From: Clostridia bacterium
GTDB lineage: Bacteria; Bacillota; Clostridia; TANB77; CAG-465
Direction: 5' to 3'
Length of the DNA: 55,614 nt
Assembly (NCBI GenBank): GCA_017521005.1
Contig: JAFXEC010000019.1
Location: 1-55,614 of the forward strand
Part shown: piece by piece, positions 26,301 through 33,145 of the stretch
Layout of the letters: each line of letters opens with the position of its first letter
Numbering within the stretch: the stretch's first letter is position 1
Notes under the pieces: model-generated
The model's input: only the letters and a program-made list of their open reading frames with translations
What the model was told of the DNA's origin: nothing
Databases searched by the model: none
Position numbers and translations under genes: made by a program

Positions 26301-27951
26301 TAAAGCAGGAGCAGCTGAAGATGCGGCTGGAAATAAAACTAAAGCAGTAGAATCAACAAACTTTGAAATAATTAAAACTGAAGAAAGAGATTCTATAGCT
26401 CCAGTAGTAAAAATAACTTCTGTAAATCCAACAGCAATATATGCAAACGGAACAGTAAAATATACTGTAACATTTGCAGATAATATTAAGGTAACAGAAG
26501 TAAATCTATACACAAGTAAAATTAAAACTATGGGATTTGACGCAGATATATCTGTTAAGATGAACGGATTAAAATCAGCTGAAATCACATTAAAGAACAT
26601 AAAAGGAACAATAGGAAGTAATAAATATATTGTTATAGCATCTGGTGTAGCACTAGACGCTGAAGGAAATAGATCTAAAGAAGCAATAGGACCAAAATTC
26701 AGTATAAATGAAAAGACTAATCCAAAACCAGAAGTTCCAACACAACCTGGTGATGAAGAAGATGCTTTAAGACCAATTATAATTGAAAAAGCAAATTGTA
26801 TTGATGACTTAGAATTAATAGGCGATGTAAATAAAGAAATAGATTACTTTGCATCTTGGTTAAAAGCAGAAAAAAATGAAGATTTATACTTCCCACAAGA
26901 ACAAAACTATGTTGTAAAAGGCAACGAAATGACATATATTGTTGAATACTTTAACGGAAGTACAGCAGCTGCAACAGGAGTTAAATTCGAGTTAACTATA
27001 CCATATGGTGTAAGAGTACTTGAAATAAACGGTGGCGGTAAAGTAGAAAGCGTAACAGATAAAGCAACAGTAATAACATGGAACCTTGGTGATGTAAAAG
27101 CTTATGCAGCAGCAAGCGGAACAGGATACTGTAGATTATATGTAAAAGTAAGATTTGTAGAAAATGTTGAATTAGAAGCAAGTAAGAATGTATCTGAAGA
27201 ATTCTATGCAACATTAAAAACAACAGCTAACGATACTGTATCATACTCATACATGAGACAATTATTCATTGACCTAACAGAAGGTAAAGTTGGTACATAC
27301 AACAAAACATTATTAGCTATTGACGCATTAAACGAAGTTAGACCAAATGAAGAAATAACAAGAGCAGAATTTGCTAAATTATTAGCAGATGCAGGAATCA
27401 TTGAAGTAGACTACAAGAGCAAAGCATACAAGAACTTCAAGGATTATGAAATAATACCAGCATACGCAAGAGCAGCTGTAGCAGCGCTTGCAAAAGCTGA
27501 AATAATTAAACCATATGCAGATGGAACATTTAAACCAAATAATCCAATGTTAATGGAAGATGTAATGCAAATACTAGCAGAAGCAGCAGCTTATATGACA
27601 GAACAAAAATTAGCAGTTTCTAAACCAGTATTCTTATACACAGAAGCATTAACAGGAAAAGACGGAGAAGTATCTCCTAAGAAAGATTATATAATGGAAT
27701 TAATGAGACAAAATGTTATTTCTAGCGAAGAATCAAATCCTGATTCTTACGCATTAAGAAAAGAAGCTGTTGCAATGGTAAACAGCCTAGCATTTAGAGG
27801 TCCAGTTATAGAAACTCTTCCTGAAAACAAATTAAAAATAGCAAATGTAAGGGAAGACGGAGTAGTATTCTATAATATAGTAGATGCAATGGAAAAAACA
27901 ACTTATGTTCATGACTATAGATTATGGCAAGAACTAGTTGATGTAAAATAG
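23332..27951 (+). CDS. S-layer-like secreted protein: ten Ig-like repeats, DUF11-like domain, SLH-like C-terminus
   Basis: About 1539 residues. Signal peptide (about 1-30, MNTILKKTIATILLIAMLIT, ending VIAAA). Ten repeats of 108-111 residues follow from residue 31, each beginning D-T-T-x-P-S-V-V and containing SFSDETAMG, VSGTGNTRTVTLSN and RANAAKDAAGN. A DUF11-like beta domain lies near 1185-1295 (YVVKGNEMTYIVEYFNGST). An SLH-like region near 1340-1425 has ITRAEFAKLLADAGI and EIIKPYADGTFKPNNPM. SLH domains bind pyruvylated secondary wall polymer. The strong promoter suggests high expression. ATG 23332 follows GGAGG; an upstream in-frame ATG at 23317 overlaps it. Confidence 0.88.
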   Translation: MNTILKKTIATILLIAMLITHTPVYVIAAADTTPPSVVVSGLSSSTVAYKGESMSFKVYFSDETAMGEVTLTKNHVMLIGFTGDISVSGSGNTRTVTISNVNDNSTTANKVTIRANAAKDAAGNTSKVFTSSAFTITERPDTTKPSVVVSAPSPATITEGGTVKYTVSFSDNKGIATNNFSSNYVSLSGFDADITVSGEGNTRTVTLTNVTGTADSNNKISIRANAVKDAAGNGSSVVTSTAFTIKAKDATKPSVVLSMPSPTTVVEGGTVKYTVSFSDNVGISTYNFNENYVSLTGFTANVAVSGSGNTRTVTLSNISGAADSDNKISIRANAVKDAAGNGSSVVTSTAFTIKAKDTTRPSVVISKPSPTTVEQGGTVKYTVSFSDETAMGTVNFNNDYVALIGFTGNVSVSGTGNTRYVTISNVTGTADSDNKITIRANAAKDAAGNGTVATNSTTFTIVEPVKDTTRPSVVISKPSPMSVTEGGTVKYTVSFSDETAMGTINFNKDYVALIGFSATVSVSGTGNTRTVTLSNVTGAADSDNKITIRANAAKDAAGNGTVATNSTTFTIVEQVKDTTRPSVVISKPSPVSVTEGGTVKYTVVFSDETAMGTINFNKDYVALIGFSATVSVSGTGNTRTVTLSNVTGAADSDNKISIRAGAAKDAAGNATVATTSTAFTIVEVIKDTTKPSVVISKPSPVSVEVGGTVSYTVMFSDETAMGKVHFNENYVALIGFDATVSVTGTGNTRVVTLSNIKGDADSNNRIAVRAGAAEDAAGNKTAVVESTNFTVTIPTPKDTTAPSVLVSNPNPKTVELGGTVKYTVVFSDETAMGTIHFNKNYVALIGFDADITVSGTGNTRTVTLTNIQGGLDSDNRIAIRAGAAEDAAGNKTKVVEAPNFTVIAPPVKDTTAPSIAISAPKPGTIELGETVKYTVVFSDETAMGKVHFDKSYVTLIGFTANIIVTGDGNTRTITLTNVQGGIDKDNRISIKAGAAEDAAGNKTKAVESTNFEIIKTEERDSIAPVVKITSVNPTAIYANGTVKYTVTFADNIKVTEVNLYTSKIKTMGFDADISVKMNGLKSAEITLKNIKGTIGSNKYIVIASGVALDAEGNRSKEAIGPKFSINEKTNPKPEVPTQPGDEEDALRPIIIEKANCIDDLELIGDVNKEIDYFASWLKAEKNEDLYFPQEQNYVVKGNEMTYIVEYFNGSTAAATGVKFELTIPYGVRVLEINGGGKVESVTDKATVITWNLGDVKAYAAASGTGYCRLYVKVRFVENVELEASKNVSEEFYATLKTTANDTVSYSYMRQLFIDLTEGKVGTYNKTLLAIDALNEVRPNEEITRAEFAKLLADAGIIEVDYKSKAYKNFKDYEIIPAYARAAVAALAKAEIIKPYADGTFKPNNPMLMEDVMQILAEAAAYMTEQKLAVSKPVFLYTEALTGKDGEVSPKKDYIMELMRQNVISSEESNPDSYALRKEAVAMVNSLAFRGPVIETLPENKLKIANVREDGVVFYNIVDAMEKTTYVHDYRLWQELVDVK
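23422..26710 (+). repeat. Ten tandem in-frame Ig-like repeat units
   Basis: Unit starts at 23422, 23752, 24076, 24400, 24730, 25060, 25390, 25723, 26056 and 26389, so the period is 324-333 bases. Units 5 and 6 (24730 and 25060) are almost identical over about 200 bases, units 2-4 are close, and unit 10 is the most diverged. This points to recent duplication in the middle of the array. Confidence 0.9.
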
Positions 27952-27963
27952 CAGAGTAGACAT

Positions 27964-27991
27964 AAAAAGTCAGCAGAAATGTTGACTTTTT
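27964..27991 (+). terminator. Terminator of the Ig-repeat protein
   Basis: AAAAAGTCA / TGACTTTTT stem. Its 3' arm contains the -35 of the next promoter. Confidence 0.75.
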
Positions 27992-28010
27992 ATTGTTTTT
28001 ATGTTAAAAT
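27982..28010 (+). promoter_or_regulatory. Promoter of the 28117 gene
   Basis: TTGACT (27982-27987), 17-base spacer ending TTATGT, TAAAAT (28005-28010). It overlaps the upstream terminator. Confidence 0.75.
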
Positions 28011-28116
28011 ATTATTGTGTGAGATTGGTTAGCACCAAGTGATAATTTGCTTGGTTGGGCAGGCAAGTAATTACTGGTTAATATATATAAAATTTTTAAA
28101 GGAGGATTTCGGATTT

Positions 28117-29019
28117 ATGAAATTCAAGAAAGACTTGGCCCTTTCACTCGCGACATTCGAAGGACTTATGCTTGCACTTCTTGTCGCAATGCCCATTTGG
28201 TTACTCGCAGTAGTAATCACACTTACTGTTGTTGGTGCAATCCTTACGGTTGTGTCCATCATCAACATGCGGAAGGCTTCCGTTGACGAAGAAACGGGTA
28301 AGCCCACTTACAGGTTCCCCATCTGGACCTTTGTAATTGGCGCAGTTCTCTTAGCCGCCCTTACGGTAGGCATCATGCTTGCATGCAAGAGACTGTTTGG
28401 TTTTGCCCTTATTCCGCTTGCTGTTGTGCTGTTGGCACTCTGCGTAATTGCTTGGGTTAAGCACTGGAAAGTAGCGTTTGTATCGATGGCAATCGTGCTC
28501 GCTCTTCTTGCTGTATTCCTTATCAGTTACGGCACTGCGTACATGGCGCACCACGACATCAGTTTGAACCCTGGTTTGGTTGCTTCTGATCCTGCTGGCG
28601 ATGAATCTCAGATTCCCAACGACGAGATTGAAAAGCCCGGTGATGAAACCGAAAAGCCTGGTGAAACTGAAAAGCCTGGAGATGAAAAACCTGGCGATGA
28701 AACCGAAAAGCCCGGTGATGAAACCCCTGGTGACACCACCACTCCTCCCGCTACAACGGTAAAGATTGATGCCCCTGACACATTGTCTTATGGCAAGCCT
28801 ATCACCGTTAAGCTCGAAGGATGCAAGGTTGACGACCTTGTATTTGGCAATGAAGATTTTATTGCCATTTCCAAAATCTCGGATACCGAGGTTAGCATTA
28901 TCCTTGTAGGAATCGTGAACGAGACCACTGGTCAGGTGGAAATCGTACCTGCATCTGGATATGTAACCATTACCGACAGTGTATCCGGCACCAATGTATC
29001 TATCAACATCGTTGAGTGA
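28117..29019 (+). CDS. Membrane protein with Glu-Lys-Pro-Gly stalk and Ig-like head (family member 1)
   Basis: 300 residues. Five predicted membrane spans fill residues about 8-142 (MPIWLLAVVITLTVVG is the second). A repetitive acidic stalk follows (about 165-208, EKPGDETEKPG units), then one C-terminal beta domain (about 212-300) with APDTLSYGKPITVKLEGC, FGNEDFIAI, SDTEVSIILVGIVNE and GYVTITDSVSG. With an odd span number the stalk and head should be outside. Paralogue of the next two genes. ATG 28117 follows AAAGGAGG (28098). GC-richer codon style. No known family recognised. Confidence 0.8.
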   Translation: MKFKKDLALSLATFEGLMLALLVAMPIWLLAVVITLTVVGAILTVVSIINMRKASVDEETGKPTYRFPIWTFVIGAVLLAALTVGIMLACKRLFGFALIPLAVVLLALCVIAWVKHWKVAFVSMAIVLALLAVFLISYGTAYMAHHDISLNPGLVASDPAGDESQIPNDEIEKPGDETEKPGETEKPGDEKPGDETEKPGDETPGDTTTPPATTVKIDAPDTLSYGKPITVKLEGCKVDDLVFGNEDFIAISKISDTEVSIILVGIVNETTGQVEIVPASGYVTITDSVSGTNVSINIVE

Positions 29020-29033
29020 TGCATAACAAACTC

Positions 29034-29066
29034 AACCCGTAAACAGAAATGTTTGCGGGTTGTTTT
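29034..29066 (+). terminator. Terminator of the 28117 gene
   Basis: 12-bp stem AACCCGTAAACA / TGTTTGCGGGTT with a GAAA loop, then TGTTTT. Confidence 0.85.
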
Positions 29067-29081
29067 ACGTCTAAACGTGAT

Positions 29082-29110
29082 TTGATTTTTATGTATACAT
29101 ATGGTATAAT
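29082..29110 (+). promoter_or_regulatory. Promoter of the 29202 gene
   Basis: TTGATT (29082-29087), 17-base spacer, TATAAT (29105-29110). Confidence 0.85.
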
Positions 29111-29165
29111 TATAGTATTAACTTCTTTTTACGAGAGCGTTTGTAATAAATGCTCCATCATATAT

Positions 29166-29183
29166 ATAAAAAAATTTTTTTAT
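29166..29183 (+). repeat. A7T7 palindrome in the 5' leader of the 29202 gene
   Basis: AT-A7-T7-AT perfect palindrome directly before the SD. It recurs unchanged at 30896-30913 before the paralogue, and a shorter version (AAAATTTTTAAA) precedes the 28117 gene. Confidence 0.7.
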
Positions 29184-29201
29184 TTAAGGAGGATTTCTAG
29201 A

Positions 29202-30746
29202 ATGAAATCTACAAAAGACGTGGCATTTGCCCTTAGCACCCTCGCAGCAATCTTTGTTGCACTGTTCGCAGCATTCGTATCCATCCCTGTATGGTTCGAA
29301 GCAGTAGTAATCACCCTTGCAGTAGTTGGCGCAGCCGCTACTATCTCTGAAATAGTAAAAGCTTATAAAGCTTCCTATGATGAGATGACTGGTAAGCACA
29401 CCTATAAATTCCCTGTTCGGGTATTTGTATTTGGTGCACTTATCCTTTTAGCACTCGCAGCAATTGTTCTTCTTTCTCTTAAGAGATTGTATGGCTTTGC
29501 ACTTATTCCTGTAGTAGGACTCCTTGCTATACTTTTGGTTATTGCTTACCTCAAGAAACTTGGCAAGATGTTCTGGATTACCCTTGTAGCACTGATTTTA
29601 CTTGTAGTAGCACTTATTGGTTATGGCACTTCTATGATGGTTAAAAACGACATCGATCTCAACCCTGGTATTTCTGTAGAGACCACCACTCCCGACACTG
29701 AAAATGTAGATCCTGAAATTAACGAAGAGGATGATGGTGAACTTCCTGATGAGAAGCCTGTTGAAGATATCGTAAAGCCTGAAACTCCTGAGACTGAGGT
29801 TCCCGAAACTGAAACTCCTGAGACTGAAGTTCCCGAAACTGAAACTCCTGAGACCGAGGTTCCTGAAACTGAAACTCCTGAGACTGAAGTTCCTGAAACT
29901 GAAACTCCCGAGACAGAGGTTCCTGAAACTGAAACTCCTGAGATTGAAGTTCCTGAAACTGAAACTCCCGAGACAGAGGTTCCTGAAACTGAAACTCCTG
30001 AGATTGAAGTTCCTGAAATCAAGCCGGTTGTTCCTACAGATGTAAAAATCAACGCACCTGAGACTATGTCTTTTGGTGAATGCTTCACAATTACTCTTGA
30101 AGGTTGCAAAGCAGATGACATCAGATTCAGCAATGAAGACTATCTCTCCATCATTATCGTTAATGATAATGAGATTGATGTAACTCTTCTTGGTTATGTT
30201 ACCGATGCAGGAGAAATCGAATTCGCACCCGCTAGTGGTTACATCACTGTTACAGATTCTGTAAGTGGTGAAAGCGTAACAATCGACATCGTAGCACTTC
30301 CCGAAATCGAGGACGAACCTGAAATCGAAACTCCCGAGACTGAAGTTCCTGAAGAGGATCCTGTTGAAGATATCGTAAAGCCTGTAGTTCCTGAAGTGGA
30401 GCCTGAGGAAACTGTACCTGAAACAGAAGAGCCTGAAATTCCTGAAGATGAACCTGTAGAACAGCCTGAAGAAGTAGAACCTGTAGTGGTAAAGATCAAT
30501 GCACCTGAGGTTATGTATTATGCAGAACCTATTATCCTCACTCTTGAGGGTATCAATGCAAACGATCTTAAGTTTGGGAATGAAGATTTCTTAGCTATCG
30601 CTATCCTTTCTGATACCGAAGTTGAGGTAACTCTTGTAGGCATCGTTAATGATGCTGGTGAAGTTGAATTTGTTCCCGCTGCTGGTTACATTACTGTTAC
30701 AGACGCTGTAAGCGGCGTACATGTAGTTATTGAAATTGTTGAGTAA
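29202..30746 (+). CDS. Membrane protein with Pro-Glu-Thr stalk and two Ig-like heads (family member 2)
   Basis: 514 residues. Five membrane spans in about 8-142, then a long acidic stalk of ten-residue units (TETPETEVPE) near 195-275, an Ig-like domain (about 282-365, INAPETMSFGECFTITLEGC), a second Pro/Glu stalk (about 366-425), and a second Ig-like domain (about 428-514). It differs from its two paralogues by the extra stalk-head unit. The stalk resembles surface spacers that hold a binding domain away from the wall. Function unknown; surface display is inferred from topology only. AAGGAGG SD. Confidence 0.82.
   Translation: MKSTKDVAFALSTLAAIFVALFAAFVSIPVWFEAVVITLAVVGAAATISEIVKAYKASYDEMTGKHTYKFPVRVFVFGALILLALAAIVLLSLKRLYGFALIPVVGLLAILLVIAYLKKLGKMFWITLVALILLVVALIGYGTSMMVKNDIDLNPGISVETTTPDTENVDPEINEEDDGELPDEKPVEDIVKPETPETEVPETETPETEVPETETPETEVPETETPETEVPETETPETEVPETETPEIEVPETETPETEVPETETPEIEVPEIKPVVPTDVKINAPETMSFGECFTITLEGCKADDIRFSNEDYLSIIIVNDNEIDVTLLGYVTDAGEIEFAPASGYITVTDSVSGESVTIDIVALPEIEDEPEIETPETEVPEEDPVEDIVKPVVPEVEPEETVPETEEPEIPEDEPVEQPEEVEPVVVKINAPEVMYYAEPIILTLEGINANDLKFGNEDFLAIAILSDTEVEVTLVGIVNDAGEVEFVPAAGYITVTDAVSGVHVVIEIVE
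29785..30015 (+). repeat. 30-base tandem repeat coding the PET stalk
   Basis: About eight units of 30 bases (ten residues, ETEVPETETP), differing mainly at third positions. Such an array can change length by slippage without losing frame. Confidence 0.85.
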
Positions 30747-30764
30747 TCAACAAGCCAACGTCAG

Positions 30765-30792
30765 ACACCTCCGGAATTTCCGGAGGTGTTTT
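30765..30792 (+). terminator. Terminator of the 29202 gene
   Basis: 11-bp stem ACACCTCCGGA / TCCGGAGGTGT with ATT loop and TTTTC. The same sequence follows the paralogue at 31957. Confidence 0.92.
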
Positions 30793-30813
30793 CTTGCTCA
30801 AGGCAGTATAAAT

Positions 30814-30842
30814 TTGACTTTTATGTCTACTTGTGCTATAAT
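30814..30842 (+). promoter_or_regulatory. Promoter of the 30932 gene
   Basis: TTGACT (30814-30819), 17-base spacer, TATAAT (30837-30842). Confidence 0.85.
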
Positions 30843-30895
30843 ATAGTTACTAATTTCCTTTTTAAGAGAGCTGTAATAAGCTCCATTATATATAT

Positions 30896-30913
30896 ATAAA
30901 AAAATTTTTTTAT
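30896..30913 (+). repeat. A7T7 palindrome in the 5' leader of the 30932 gene
   Basis: Same AT-A7-T7-AT palindrome as at 29166. The flanking leader (GTAATAA, GCTCCAT, TATATATA, then GGAGGATTTCTAG) is also shared. Confidence 0.7.
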
Positions 30914-30931
30914 TAAAGGAGGATTTCTAGA

Positions 30932-31936
30932 ATGAAATCTACAAAAGACGTTGTACTCGCACTCGCAACCCTCGGCGGAGCTCTCGTAGCTCTCTTTGCA
31001 CTCTTCTTTGCTATGCCCGCATGGCTTGAAGCAGTTGTAATCACCCTCACGGTAGTTGGCCTGGCCGCTACTATCTCTGAAATCGTGAATGCTTATAAAG
31101 CATCCTACGATGAAGGTACCGGCAAACACACTTACAAGTTCCCTGTTCGGGTATTTGTTTTTGGTTCGCTTGTACTTGTAGCACTCGCAGCAATTGTTCT
31201 TCTTTCTCTTAAGAGATTGTTTGGCTTTGCTCTTATTCCCGTAGCAGTACTTCTTGCAATCCTTTTAGTGATTGCCATTCTCAAGAAATTGAGTAAGATG
31301 TTCTGGATTACACTTGTAGCACTTGTACTTTTGGTTGTATCGCTCATTAGTTACGGCGCAGCTGTAATGGTTAAGAATGACGTTAACCTCAATCCTGGTA
31401 TCTCTGTAGAGACCACCGCTCCTGAAACTGAAACTCCCGAAACGGAAGTTCCTGAGACGGAAGCACCTGAGACTGATGTCCCTGAAACCGAAACTCCTGA
31501 AACTGAAGTTCCTGAAACTGAAGTTCCCGAGACAACTGTTCCTGAAACTGAAGCACCCGAAACTGAAGCACCCGAAACGGATGCTCCTGAAGTAGATGCT
31601 CCTGTTATCAAGGACGAAACTCCTAAGGAGGAAACTCCCAAGGATGAGCCCACCAACGAAGGTTTTGTACCCGTGGTTGTAAAGATCAATGCCCCTGAGA
31701 CTATGCGTTATGCAGAGCCCATCATCCTCACTCTTGAGGGTATCAAGGCAGAAAATCTTAGATTTGGCAATGAGGACTTCTTAGCTATCGCTATCCTTTC
31801 TGATACCGAAGTTGAGATCACTCTCGTAGGCATTGTTAATGATGCTGGCGATGTTGAATTTGTTCCCGCTGCTGGATACATCACTGTTACAGACGCTGAA
31901 ACTGGTGCAAATGTAACTATTGAAATTGTTGAGTAA
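30932..31936 (+). CDS. Membrane protein with Pro-Glu-Thr stalk and one Ig-like head (family member 3)
   Basis: 334 residues. Five membrane spans (about 8-142) nearly identical in places to the 29202 product, including the KHTYKFPVRVFVFG loop. A PET stalk (about 162-235, ETEVPETEAPETDVP units) and one Ig-like head (about 250-334, INAPETMRYAEPIILTLEGI) follow. The head matches the second head of 29202 almost word for word (FGNEDFLAIAILSDTEVE). Promoter, leader palindrome and terminator are duplicated too, so a whole transcription unit was copied. Confidence 0.82.
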   Translation: MKSTKDVVLALATLGGALVALFALFFAMPAWLEAVVITLTVVGLAATISEIVNAYKASYDEGTGKHTYKFPVRVFVFGSLVLVALAAIVLLSLKRLFGFALIPVAVLLAILLVIAILKKLSKMFWITLVALVLLVVSLISYGAAVMVKNDVNLNPGISVETTAPETETPETEVPETEAPETDVPETETPETEVPETEVPETTVPETEAPETEAPETDAPEVDAPVIKDETPKEETPKDEPTNEGFVPVVVKINAPETMRYAEPIILTLEGIKAENLRFGNEDFLAIAILSDTEVEITLVGIVNDAGDVEFVPAAGYITVTDAETGANVTIEIVE

Positions 31937-31956
31937 TCAACAATCACAAACGTCAG

Positions 31957-31984
31957 ACACCTCCGGAATTTCCGGAGGTGTTTT
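31957..31984 (+). terminator. Terminator of the 30932 gene
   Basis: ACACCTCCGGA / TCCGGAGGTGT hairpin, identical to the one at 30765. Confidence 0.92.
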
Positions 31985-32026
31985 CTTGTGCTTTTTTGAC
32001 AATATTTTTATAATATATAATTTTGT

Positions 32027-32043
32027 TTCGACAAACTTCGACT
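32027..32043 (-). promoter_or_regulatory. Two Spo0A (0A) boxes upstream of spoIIA
   Basis: On the minus strand TTTGTCGAA (32035-32027) is a full 0A box, and AGTCGAA (32043-32037) is a 6-of-7 match to TGTCGAA. Their centres are about 10 bases apart, one helical turn. In Bacillus phosphorylated Spo0A activates spoIIA, so the site fits. Confidence 0.65.
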
Positions 32044-32078
32044 ACATAAATTGTTATACTATTAGCGAGGTGATTTTA

Positions 32079-32378
32079 GTGACTTATACATATGATGATA
32101 ATAGGAGTAAACTTAGTATTGTTTTAGATGAGGAAATTGATGTTAATTCATGCAAGACGTTGAGAACTATAATAGATGGATATATTATGAGATACAGTCC
32201 TAAGGTGTGTGAACTGGATTTAGAAAAGGTATCGTTTATGGATAGTTCGGGGATAGGCTTTGTATTAGGTAGAAAGAATTTAGCAGATATGCTAAATTGT
32301 AAATTTAATGTGGTGAATGCGAATTCTAATGTAAAGAAATTAATGCAACTTTATGATAAAGCAAGAAGAGGTGCGTAA
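32079..32378 (+). CDS. spoIIAA: Anti-sigma F factor antagonist SpoIIAA (STAS domain)
   Basis: 99 residues. The FMDSSGIGFVLGR motif contains the serine phosphorylated by SpoIIAB. Unphosphorylated SpoIIAA frees sigma-F in the forespore. Start is GTG 32079, set by GAGGTGA at 32067-32073; a longer frame upstream would run through the terminator of the previous gene. The next start follows one base after its stop. Confidence 0.93.
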   Translation: MTYTYDDNRSKLSIVLDEEIDVNSCKTLRTIIDGYIMRYSPKVCELDLEKVSFMDSSGIGFVLGRKNLADMLNCKFNVVNANSNVKKLMQLYDKARRGA

Positions 32379-32379
32379 A

Positions 32380-32823
32380 ATGTTAAATGAAATATATATT
32401 AAAATTAAGTCTTGTTTAGATAATATATCTTTAATTAGAGTTGTTGTCGCTTCTTTTCTAAGCGGAACTAATATAACACTGGACGAGCTGCAAGATATAA
32501 AGACTGCGGTGTCTGAAGCGGTTACTAATTGTATAGAGCATGGCTATGAAAATGATGAAAGCAAATATATAGAAGTAGAAATGAAATTGGCGGAAGTAGA
32601 TCAGATGATATATTATTGGGTTAAAGTAGTAGATAAAGGTATAGGAATAGAAGATATAGAACTTGCAACTACACCGACTTATACAAATAAACCAGAATTA
32701 GAACATGCGGGGATGGGTTTTACAATAATGGAAACATTTATGGATGAAGTTCAAATAGATTCTGCAGTGGGTGAAGGAACAACGGTAACTATGACTAAAA
32801 AGTTAAAAACAATAAAATCGTAG
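32380..32823 (+). CDS. spoIIAB: Anti-sigma F factor / serine kinase SpoIIAB
   Basis: 147 residues. GHKL ATPase boxes: N box EAVTNCIEHGY, G1 DKGIGIEDI and G2 GMGFTIMETFMD. It binds sigma-F and phosphorylates SpoIIAA. ATG 32380 is set by the AGAGGTG SD inside the end of spoIIAA. sigF, the normal third gene, is not next; an 81-codon gene follows and then a terminator. Confidence 0.94.
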   Translation: MLNEIYIKIKSCLDNISLIRVVVASFLSGTNITLDELQDIKTAVSEAVTNCIEHGYENDESKYIEVEMKLAEVDQMIYYWVKVVDKGIGIEDIELATTPTYTNKPELEHAGMGFTIMETFMDEVQIDSAVGEGTTVTMTKKLKTIKS

Positions 32824-32832
32824 GAGGTAAAA

Positions 32833-33078
32833 ATGGAATGCGTTTATGAAAAATATATAAGAGACTTTAGGTGCAGATATTATATTCTAAAAACAACTAA
32901 AGGTTATGTTGGTATTAAGATAGAGAAGATAAATCCCAATGGAGAAATCTTAGAAGAATGTTCTGTGGAAAATGTGGATAAAGACGAAAGAAAAGTAAGA
33001 GAATTACTAAGAAGGATAAATAAAGGCAAAGTAACACCTATTACGCTTAAAGATGTAATTGCAGACAGTGCTATATAA
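32833..33078 (+). CDS. Small conserved clostridial protein (DUF6514-like)
   Basis: 81 residues, no signal or membrane segment. YYILKTTKGYVGIKIEK and a C-terminal VRELLRRINKGKVTPITLKDVIAD resemble small clostridial proteins I recall as DUF6514; this is tentative. The pattern of an N-terminal beta-hairpin then a helix fits a small binding protein. It sits 9 bases after spoIIAB with a GGAGG SD, in the place of sigF, so it is likely co-expressed early in sporulation. Confidence 0.65.
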   Translation: MECVYEKYIRDFRCRYYILKTTKGYVGIKIEKINPNGEILEECSVENVDKDERKVRELLRRINKGKVTPITLKDVIADSAI

Positions 33079-33084
33079 TGTTGC

Positions 33085-33133
33085 AAAAGAACTCATAAAA
33101 TGGTATTATATATACTATGTATGAGTTCTTTTT
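33085..33133 (+). terminator. Terminator of the spoIIA operon
   Basis: 12-bp stem AAAAGAACTCAT / ATGAGTTCTTTT with a 24-base loop. Its T-tract runs into the SD of the next gene. Confidence 0.75.
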
Positions 33134-33145
33134 TAGGAGGTAACT

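Noticed and set aside
26265-26600. Minus-strand open frames across the Ig repeats
   Set aside because: Antisense shadows of the repeat codons; no SD sites and no protein features.
23422-26710. Mobile element or genomic duplication
   Set aside because: The 324-333 base period is in frame and encodes Ig-like domains of one secreted protein.
29785-30015. CRISPR-like repeat array
   Set aside because: The 30-base units are contiguous, have no spacers and are in frame as Pro-Glu-Thr codons of a membrane protein.
29621-30133. Long minus-strand open frame rich in Val-Ser-Gly repeats
   Set aside because: It is the antisense reading of the PET-repeat stalk and has no SD or promoter.
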